From UBA964 sp037444685 (GTDB lineage Bacteria > Pseudomonadota > Gammaproteobacteria > Steroidobacterales > Steroidobacteraceae): 64,000 nt of DNA. The stretch is from assembly GCA_037444685.1 (NCBI GenBank), contig JBBILX010000012.1, positions 1 to 64,000 on the forward strand. The letters run 5' to 3'. Shown here piece after piece: positions 57,907-64,000 of the stretch (the first letter of the stretch is position 1; each line of letters starts with the position of its first letter). A model generated the notes under the pieces. It was not told where the DNA came from and made no database searches. It was given only the letters and a program-made list of their open reading frames with translations. The translations under genes were made by a program, and so were the position numbers.

Positions 57907-58421
57907 CGGCATCCGCCGGGCCTCGCCCCGCGGGCGGGCCGCGGCGCCGGCGCGCGCGGCTCATTGTCGACATCGAGGGAAGCCGTCGTCCGGGCGTGCC
58001 TCCGGCGGCATCCTTGCGGCGCTGGGCCCGACTCGCGGCCGGCGCACGCGGCGCGGGTCGGCGGCTTGGCTTGCGCATCGTCAGCCGGCCGGAGAGCCGC
58101 CGCCTCAACGCACGCTGGCGTGGGCGCGACTACCCCACCAACGTGCTGTCGTTTCCGCCGCCGCCGACGTTCGCGCCGGCCGAGCTCGGCGACCTGGCCA
58201 TCTGCGCGGCCGTCGTTCGCGCCGAGGCGCGCGCGCAGCGCAAGCCGCTCCGGCATCACTGGGCCCACCTCGTCGTGCATGGCTGCCTGCACCTGCTCGG
58301 CCATGACCACCGGCGCGAACGCGAGGCCCGGCGCATGGAGCGGCGCGAAATCGCTCTGCTCGCCCGGCTCGGCATCGGCAATCCCTATTCCCGCGGAGCC
58401 GCTCCCGGCGCAGAGGCATGA
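57903..58421 (+). CDS. ybeY: Endoribonuclease YbeY (rRNA maturation factor)
   Basis: A zinc-dependent single-strand RNase needed for 16S rRNA 3' processing. I take ATG 57903 (172 residues), because the longer frame would lie inside ybeZ. The metal triad motif HGCLHLLGHDH is near residues 126-136, preceded by RDYPTNVLSFP. The N-terminus is Arg/Pro-rich and longer than in E. coli. It overlaps corC by ATGA. Confidence 0.95.
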   Translation: MTASAGPRPAGGPRRRRARLIVDIEGSRRPGVPPAASLRRWARLAAGARGAGRRLGLRIVSRPESRRLNARWRGRDYPTNVLSFPPPPTFAPAELGDLAICAAVVRAEARAQRKPLRHHWAHLVVHGCLHLLGHDHRREREARRMERREIALLARLGIGNPYSRGAAPGAEA

Positions 58422-59284
58422 GCGGGACGGACAAGGGCTCTCGTGGCTGGCTGCAGCGGCTCTCGCGCGCGCTCTCCGGAGAGCCGCAGGATCGCGAGGA
58501 TCTCGTCGCGCAGCTGCGCGACGCGCGCGAGCGCGGGCTCATCGATGCGGAAGCGCTCGAGATGCTCGAGGGCGTACTCGGCGTGGCCGACATCCAGGTC
58601 CGCGACATCATGGTGCCACGCGCCCAGATGGTCTTCGTCCGCCGCGACGATACGCTCGCGCGGCTGTTGCCCGTCGTGGTCGAATCCGGTCACTCGCGTT
58701 TTCCGGTGATGGACGCCGATCGCGACGACGTCGTCGGCATCCTGCTCGCCAAGGACGTGCTGCGCCTCTACTCGGAAGGCGTCGCCGAGCGCTTCGACAT
58801 GCGCGAGTGCATGCGGCCCGCGGTATTCGTCCCGGAATCGAAGCGCGTCAACGTGCTTCTAAAGGAATTCCGCCGCAACCGCAATCACATGGCGATCGTG
58901 GTCGACGAGTATGGCGGCGTCGCAGGGCTCGTGACGATCGAGGACGCAATCGAGCAGATCGTCGGCGAGATCGACGACGAATTCGATGTCGATGACGAGC
59001 TCAACATCCGCAAGGAAGGCCCGCGTCAGTTCCTCGTGCGCGGCGCGACGCCGATCGCGGAGTTCAATGCCTACTTCGGTACCTCGCTCGCGGATGACGA
59101 GTTCGACACCATCGCTGGGCTCGTCATGAAACAGTTCGGCCGACTGCCGCGACGCGGCGAGTCGATCCAGCTCGGCGAATACGAGTTCCGCGCGCTGCGC
59201 GCCGATCGACGCCGCGTGGACGCGCTGCGCGTCATACCGCCGACGGACGTCGCACCGCCGGAAGAGCGCGAGTCGGGCCACTGA
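58418..59284 (+). CDS. corC: CorC/HlyC-family CBS-domain protein (YbeX)
   Basis: A 288-residue cytosolic protein. The N-terminal LRDARERGLIDAEALEMLEGVL is followed by VRDIMVPRAQMV, two CBS domains (about 60-180), and a CorC/HlyC domain near the C-terminus (NAYFGTSLADDEFDTIAG). Once linked to Mg/Co efflux, it is now associated with ribosome biogenesis in E. coli YbeX. It sits between ybeY and lnt and overlaps both. Confidence 0.94.
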   Translation: MSGTDKGSRGWLQRLSRALSGEPQDREDLVAQLRDARERGLIDAEALEMLEGVLGVADIQVRDIMVPRAQMVFVRRDDTLARLLPVVVESGHSRFPVMDADRDDVVGILLAKDVLRLYSEGVAERFDMRECMRPAVFVPESKRVNVLLKEFRRNRNHMAIVVDEYGGVAGLVTIEDAIEQIVGEIDDEFDVDDELNIRKEGPRQFLVRGATPIAEFNAYFGTSLADDEFDTIAGLVMKQFGRLPRRGESIQLGEYEFRALRADRRRVDALRVIPPTDVAPPEERESGH

Positions 59285-60828
59285 TGCCCGCGGGCCGTCG
59301 CGGCCAGACCGTGCTCGCACTCGGCGCCGGCCTAGCGCTCGCCGCAGCGTTTGCGCCGTACGGCCTCTGGCCGCTCGCCATCCTTGCGCCGGCGGTACTC
59401 ATGGCGCTGTGGAGCGACGCGGTGCCGCGCCGGGCGGCATGGCTCGGCTTCTGTTTCGCCCTCGCCGCCTTCGCCGCCGGCACGTGGTGGCTGTACGTCA
59501 GCATCCGCATTTTCGGCCAGGCGCCGCTGTGGCTTGCCCTGCTGTTGATGCTCGGTCTGGTCAGCGTGATGGCGCTCTATCACGCGCTGCTCGGCTGGGC
59601 GATCGCGCGCTGGCTGCCGACACGCGGGCCGCTCGCTCTCCTGCTCGCCATGCCGGCGGCCTGGGTGCTGGTGGAGTGGTGGCGCAGCTGGTTCCTGTCG
59701 GGCTTCGGCTGGCTTGCCTTCGGTTACTCGCAGACCGATACGCCGCTGGCCGGCTTCGCGCCGCTCGGCGGGACACATCTGCTGTCGTGGCTGCTGCTGA
59801 CCATGGCAGGCGCCTGCGTGCTGCTGTGGCGCGGCTCAACGCGGCAGCGTCTGGTCGCCACGGCGGTGTTGCTGCTGCCCTGGCCGGCGGGCGCGGCGCT
59901 CGAGCGGATCGAGTGGACGCACGAGGCTGGTTCGCCGGTCGAGGTCGCGGTGCTGCAGGGCGCCGTGCCGCAGGACCTCAAGTGGCTCGAGCAGAACCGT
60001 CAGCAGACGCTCGACCTCTATGGGCGGCTTGCGCGCGAGGCCCTCGGTACGCCTCTCGTCGTGATGCCAGAGGCCGCGCTGCCGGATCTCGCGAACAACC
60101 TGCTCCCTTGGCTGCGCCGGCTGGCGGCCGACGCGGAGGGCAGCGGCTCGGACCTGGTGCTCGGCATCCTGCGCGCGGAGCCGGGCAGGGCGGGCGAGAC
60201 CGACTATTTCAACTCCGTGCTGGCGCTCGGCGCCGAGATCGGCTGGTACGACAAACACCATCTCGTGCCGTTTGCCGAGTTCTTCCCGGTGCCCGGCTTC
60301 GTGCGTCGCTGGCTGCGGCTGATGAATCTGCCGTACTCGGATTTCACGCGTGGAGCGCGTGCTCAGCCGCCGTTGGCAGCGGCCGGCCTGCTGCTGGCCG
60401 CCTCAGTCTGCTACGAAGACGCCTACCCGACCACGCAGCTCGAGGCGATCCGCGCCTCGACGGCGCTCGTCAATGTCACCAACGATGCATGGTTCGGCCG
60501 CTCGAGTGCGCGGTATCAGCACCTGCAGATTTCGCGCCTGCGAGCCATCGAGGCGCGCCGCTGGCTGATCCGCGCGGCCAACGACGGCGTTTCGGCGCTG
60601 ATCCGGCCGGACGGCCGCCTTGCGGCGCGGGCGCCCGAGTACGAGCCGGCCGTGCTGCGCGGCGCCGTGCAGCCCCGCGCGGGTGCGACGCCGTACCTGT
60701 ACGTCGGCAACTATCCTGTGGTCCTGCTTTGCGGCATGCTGGCAGGTCTCGCGGCGTGGCTGCGCCGGCGCCGCGGCCGCGCGGGCCGCGGTACGCCGGG
60801 TGAACTTTCAGCGGCGAATACGGTCTAG
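59284..60828 (+). CDS. lnt: Apolipoprotein N-acyltransferase
   Basis: Adds the third acyl chain to outer-membrane lipoproteins. The 514 residues have about seven N-terminal helices, then a nitrilase-like periplasmic domain. Catalytic triad positions are visible: Glu in VVMPEAALPDL (about 263), Lys in WYDKHHLVPFAEFF (about 322), Cys in SVCYEDAYP (about 376). It overlaps corC by TGATG. The last helix and cytosolic Arg-rich tail complete the protein. Confidence 0.96.
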   Translation: MPAGRRGQTVLALGAGLALAAAFAPYGLWPLAILAPAVLMALWSDAVPRRAAWLGFCFALAAFAAGTWWLYVSIRIFGQAPLWLALLLMLGLVSVMALYHALLGWAIARWLPTRGPLALLLAMPAAWVLVEWWRSWFLSGFGWLAFGYSQTDTPLAGFAPLGGTHLLSWLLLTMAGACVLLWRGSTRQRLVATAVLLLPWPAGAALERIEWTHEAGSPVEVAVLQGAVPQDLKWLEQNRQQTLDLYGRLAREALGTPLVVMPEAALPDLANNLLPWLRRLAADAEGSGSDLVLGILRAEPGRAGETDYFNSVLALGAEIGWYDKHHLVPFAEFFPVPGFVRRWLRLMNLPYSDFTRGARAQPPLAAAGLLLAASVCYEDAYPTTQLEAIRASTALVNVTNDAWFGRSSARYQHLQISRLRAIEARRWLIRAANDGVSALIRPDGRLAARAPEYEPAVLRGAVQPRAGATPYLYVGNYPVVLLCGMLAGLAAWLRRRRGRAGRGTPGELSAANTV

Positions 60829-60839
60829 GAGCACTGACG

Positions 60840-62387
60840 ATGCGCGCCTTGCAGACGTTCTTCCCCATCGTTCGTCAACCTTTCCCCGAGATTCTCGCCA
60901 TGTCGACCCGTCCCGTGATCCGCCGGACCGCCGGCGCCGCGATCGCCGTCCTGCTGTTCACTGCCTGCTCGCCGCAAGCCTCGACGGCTGCCGGCAGCGC
61001 CGCGGCCAGTCTCGATCCGCGGCCGGCCTCGACGGCTGCGACGGCGGCGCCGGCGCCGGCGACTGGCGGCCCGCTGGTGCAGGGTCTGCCCGACTTCTCC
61101 TCGCTCGTCGACCGCTACGGACCGGCCGTCGTCAACGTGGCCGTGGTGCAGCGCCGGCGACGCGGCGCGGACATTCCCGGATTGTCACCGGACGATCCTT
61201 TCTACGAGTTCTTCCGCCGCTTCCAGGGTCCGCGCGGCAATCTCCCGCCTGCGCGGGGCGAGGGCTCCGGCTTCATCGTCAGCGAGGACGGCTACATCCT
61301 GACCAATGCCCACGTCGTCGACGGAGCCTCGGAGGTCACGGTCAAGCTGACCGACCGGCGCGAATTCACCGCCAAGGTCATCGGCGTCGACAAGCGCACC
61401 GACGTCGCCGTGCTGAGGATCGACGGCAAGGGTCTGCCGACGGTGCGCATCGGCGATCCCGCGCGCCTGCGACCGGGCGAGTGGGTCATCGCGATCGGTT
61501 CGCCTTTCGGCTTCGACAACAGCGTCACCGCCGGAATCGTCAGCGCCAAGTCGCGCTCACTGCCGGGCGAGGACAGCAACTACGTGCCGTTCATCCAGAC
61601 GGACGTCGCGGTCAATCCCGGCAACTCGGGCGGGCCGCTGTTCAATCTCGCCGGCGAGGTCGTCGGCATCAACTCGCAGATCTACAGCCGCACGGGCGGC
61701 TACATGGGCCTGTCTTTCGCGATCCCCATCGATCTTGCGAACGACGTCAAGGATCAGCTGATTCGCACGGGACGCGTCAGCCGTGGCCGGATCGGCGTCA
61801 GCATCCAAGACGTCAACGCGCAGTTCGCGGAGAGCTTCGGACTCGATCGGCCTCGCGGCGCGCTCGTCGGTTCCGTCGAGGACGGCGGCCCCGCCGACAA
61901 GGGCGGAGTCAAGGCCGGCGACATCATCCTCTCGGCGAACGGTCGACCGGTCGAACGCTCGAGCGAGCTGCCGGCCATCATCGCCGGTATCCGCCCGGGC
62001 ACGGAGACGACGCTCGAGGTGTGGCGCGACCGTGCCGTGCGCAAGCTCACCGTCAAGGTCGCCGAGCTCGACGAGGGGCAGCAGCGCACCGCCGCGCGTG
62101 GCGACAGCGGGGCACCGGAGTCGGACAAGCTCGGCCTCGTCGTGCGCGAACTGAGCGCGCAGGAGCAGCGCGCAGCCGGCGCGCGCGGCTCGCTCTACGT
62201 CGAGGATGTCGAGGGTCCGGCAGCAGAGGCCGGCGTGCAACGCGGTGACGTGATCCTCGGGGTCAACGGACGCGCCGTCAAGACACTCAAGGAGCTGCAG
62301 GAGGCGGCGGCCCGCGCCGGCAAGACGGTCGCGCTGCTGGTCCAGCGCGACGACGCGCAGATCTTCGTGCCGATCCGCATCGGCTGA
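60840..62387 (+). CDS. Do-family periplasmic serine protease (DegP/DegQ/MucD)
   Basis: A 515-residue trypsin-like protease and chaperone. The triad is His158 (TNAHVVD), Asp188 (RTDVAVL) and Ser263 (NPGNSGGPL). Two PDZ domains follow (about 330-420 and 440-510). I give ATG 60840, which has AGGAG 8 bases upstream. A second ATG at 60900 begins a clear lipoprotein signal (MSTRPVIRRTAGAAIAVLLFTAC) with lipobox FTAC, so the mature enzyme is probably lipid-anchored. It lies 11 bases after lnt, so they are probably co-transcribed. Confidence 0.92.
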   Translation: MRALQTFFPIVRQPFPEILAMSTRPVIRRTAGAAIAVLLFTACSPQASTAAGSAAASLDPRPASTAATAAPAPATGGPLVQGLPDFSSLVDRYGPAVVNVAVVQRRRRGADIPGLSPDDPFYEFFRRFQGPRGNLPPARGEGSGFIVSEDGYILTNAHVVDGASEVTVKLTDRREFTAKVIGVDKRTDVAVLRIDGKGLPTVRIGDPARLRPGEWVIAIGSPFGFDNSVTAGIVSAKSRSLPGEDSNYVPFIQTDVAVNPGNSGGPLFNLAGEVVGINSQIYSRTGGYMGLSFAIPIDLANDVKDQLIRTGRVSRGRIGVSIQDVNAQFAESFGLDRPRGALVGSVEDGGPADKGGVKAGDIILSANGRPVERSSELPAIIAGIRPGTETTLEVWRDRAVRKLTVKVAELDEGQQRTAARGDSGAPESDKLGLVVRELSAQEQRAAGARGSLYVEDVEGPAAEAGVQRGDVILGVNGRAVKTLKELQEAAARAGKTVALLVQRDDAQIFVPIRIG

Positions 62388-62400
62388 TGCGCCTGGCGCG

Positions 62401-63708
62401 TCAGCCGACCCGCTGCAGGGCCCGGTAGCGCCCGAGGCCCGCGGCGAGGAGCGCGGCGGCCAGCGGCGCCATGGTACCGACGATCCACGCCATCGAGTCG
62501 TCTACCCGGCGAGGATCGCCGAACACCGCATCGTTGACCCAGCCGGTCAGGAACGAGCCGAGGCCGATGCCGGCGAGATTGACGAAGAACAGGTAGAGCG
62601 CGGAGATCTGTCCGCGCAGACGGTTCGGCGCGACGAGCTGCAGCGCTGCTGCCGCCGCCGCAAACGCAAAGCTCGAAAAGAACATGAAGCCGGCGAACAG
62701 GGTCAGGGCCGCGTGGCCATCGCCAGCCTGCGCCGTGGCGATGCCGAGCGGCGTGATCGCCAGCGCGCTGACGATGCCGGGCCAGAGCTCAGCGGTCATG
62801 ATGCCGCGCCGTCGAAGCCAGTCGGCGCAGGCTCCGCCGGCGAGGATCCCGGCCGCGCCGCCGATCGCGAGCACGAGGCCGAGCGCGGTGCCGAATTGCG
62901 CCGGGGCGAGCCCGTGCACGCGCATCAGATACGGTGCCATCCAGAACACCACGGCGTTGAATGCCAGCGTCAGCATCGAAAAGCCGAGGAAGTGCGCGGC
63001 AAAGAAACCGGCGTTGCCGCGCAGAAAGGCCAGTGCCTCGGTCAGTGGAATCTCGGTGCGCGTCTCGGCGCTCGCGGTGCGCCGCGCCGGCTCCTGCAGG
63101 CTCGCGGCCCACAGCGCCACGGCGATGCCCGGCAGGCCGACAATCAGGAACGTGGCATGCCATGCTGCGAGTTCGCCGATCAGCGGTAGCTGCAGCGGTG
63201 GGCGCGCCTCGAGCGCGCCGATGACGGCGCCACCGATGATGGCCGCGAGACCGATTCCGAGATAGACGCCCATCGAATAGACGCCAAGGGCCCTGCTGCG
63301 CCGCTCGGGCGGGAAGTAGTCAGCGATCATGGAATAAGCGGCCGGACCCAGCGCCGCCTCGCCGACGCCGACACCGACGCGTGCGAGGAACAACTGCCAG
63401 TAGTTCCTCGCAAGCCCGCAGAGGGCGGTCGCCAGGCTCCAGAAGAAGATTCCCCAGGCGATGATTCTGCGCCGATCGCCGCGGTCGGCGAGTCGCCCCA
63501 TGGGAATGCCAACCAGCGTGTAGAAGACCGCGAACGCGAAGCCCTGCAGCAGTCCGATCTGGGTGTCGGAGATCCCGAGATCGAGCTTGATCGGGTCGAC
63601 GAGCATGGAGAGGATCTGCCGGTCGACGTAAGAGAGTGTGTACGCGACCATCAGCACGAGGGTCGCGTACCAGGCGCGGCGCGGGTCCGGCCAGGGCTGC
63701 GCTGGCAT
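62401..63708 (-). CDS. Spinster-like MFS transporter
   Basis: A 435-residue, 12-helix major facilitator. The conserved TM1-TM2 region reads LSYVDRQILSMLVDPIKLDLGISDTQIGLLQG, and the A-motif-like loop is GRLADRGDRRRII. The sequence YFPPERRSRALGVYSMGVYLG is typical of the Spns/SphingoMFS branch common in proteobacteria. I start at ATG 63708, leaving a 5-base gap to the upstream cupin-like gene; longer starts run into that gene. Substrate unknown. Confidence 0.87.
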   Translation of the reverse strand: MPAQPWPDPRRAWYATLVLMVAYTLSYVDRQILSMLVDPIKLDLGISDTQIGLLQGFAFAVFYTLVGIPMGRLADRGDRRRIIAWGIFFWSLATALCGLARNYWQLFLARVGVGVGEAALGPAAYSMIADYFPPERRSRALGVYSMGVYLGIGLAAIIGGAVIGALEARPPLQLPLIGELAAWHATFLIVGLPGIAVALWAASLQEPARRTASAETRTEIPLTEALAFLRGNAGFFAAHFLGFSMLTLAFNAVVFWMAPYLMRVHGLAPAQFGTALGLVLAIGGAAGILAGGACADWLRRRGIMTAELWPGIVSALAITPLGIATAQAGDGHAALTLFAGFMFFSSFAFAAAAAALQLVAPNRLRGQISALYLFFVNLAGIGLGSFLTGWVNDAVFGDPRRVDDSMAWIVGTMAPLAAALLAAGLGRYRALQRVG

Positions 63709-63713
63709 CGGCG

Positions 63714-64000
63714 TCAGTAGTTCGGTTCGCGCGGCAGCGGCTGTCCGTAAGGGATCAGCTCTGGCGGCAGGATCGGTCGGTGCGGCGGATCCCAGGTGAA
63801 CGGTTTCTTTTCGGTCCCGAACTGGTTGACGAGCGGGCCGTTCACGGTGCGTACGAACAGGTGGTAGCCGGTGTCGGTGCCCGCCGGGCCATGCCAGACG
63901 TTCTCGCGCCACCAGCAGTAACCACCGGGCCGCATGCGCCCGACGTCACCCCAGACGTAGTCACCCTCGATCGTGTACAGCTCCTCGACCATCGGGTGTG
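63714..64000 (-). CDS. Cupin-like protein (DUF4437-type), 3' part only
   Basis: The C-terminal 95 codons of a gene cut by the window edge; the first ATG visible (63992) is preceded by in-frame coding sequence, so the real start is outside. LYTIEGDYVWGDVGRMRPGGYCWWRENVWHGP resembles a cupin metal site with a conserved His. The tail is rich in Pro and Trp. It is upstream of and probably co-transcribed with the Spinster-like transporter. Confidence 0.6.
   Translation of the reverse strand, partial: HPMVEELYTIEGDYVWGDVGRMRPGGYCWWRENVWHGPAGTDTGYHLFVRTVNGPLVNQFGTEKKPFTWDPPHRPILPPELIPYGQPLPREPNY

Overview
This is a high-GC bacterial chromosome segment. The layout points to a gammaproteobacterium: tuf-tRNA(Trp)-secE-nusG with a three-helix SecE, separate rpoB and rpoC, divergent uvrA/ssb, the miaB-phoH(ybeZ)-ybeY-corC-lnt run, and a PA2779/PA2778-type pair. 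A PucC-family transporter preceded by a TGT-N12-ACA palindrome hints that the organism is, or descends from, an anoxygenic phototroph. No rRNA, insertion sequence, prophage or CRISPR array was seen.

Positions 1-33005 hold the transcription and translation core: the end of a first tuf copy, tRNA-Trp, secE-nusG, rplK-rplA-rplJ-rplL-rpoB-rpoC, then rpsL-rpsG-fusA-tuf-rpsJ behind a near-consensus promoter, then rplC through rplQ (S10, spc and alpha operons fused). The S10 operon is broken. rpsJ ends in a clear intrinsic terminator, and an antisense two-gene module (PucC-like transporter plus SAM methyltransferase) lies between rpsJ and rplC. rplC resumes behind its own candidate promoter and a 240-base leader.

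Positions 33006-41346 carry accessory cell-envelope and peptide functions: mscL, pepQ, an Ala-rich lipoprotein with its own promoter and terminator, a GNAT acetyltransferase, an RND efflux adaptor and pump, and an EamA-type transporter.

Positions 41322-48381 are the most unusual part. A four-gene operon (CpxR-like regulator, CpxA-like kinase, exported FG-GAP protein, Tat-signal MDR oxidoreductase) is bracketed by two genes for paralogous 8-helix membrane proteins sharing a TKCNF motif and conserved membrane Glu/His residues. I do not recognise this family. An 11-bp-phased direct repeat lies between the regulator and the first paralogue, and a TetR-type palindrome lies before the second.

Positions 48535-64000 hold the PA2779/PA2778-like pair (the second gene has lost most of its TPR half and is frameshifted), a reprolysin-like metalloprotease with a GlyGly-CTERM-like tail, uvrA, ssb, miaB-phoH-ybeY-corC-lnt-degP, a Spinster-like MFS transporter, and a cupin-like gene cut by the window edge.
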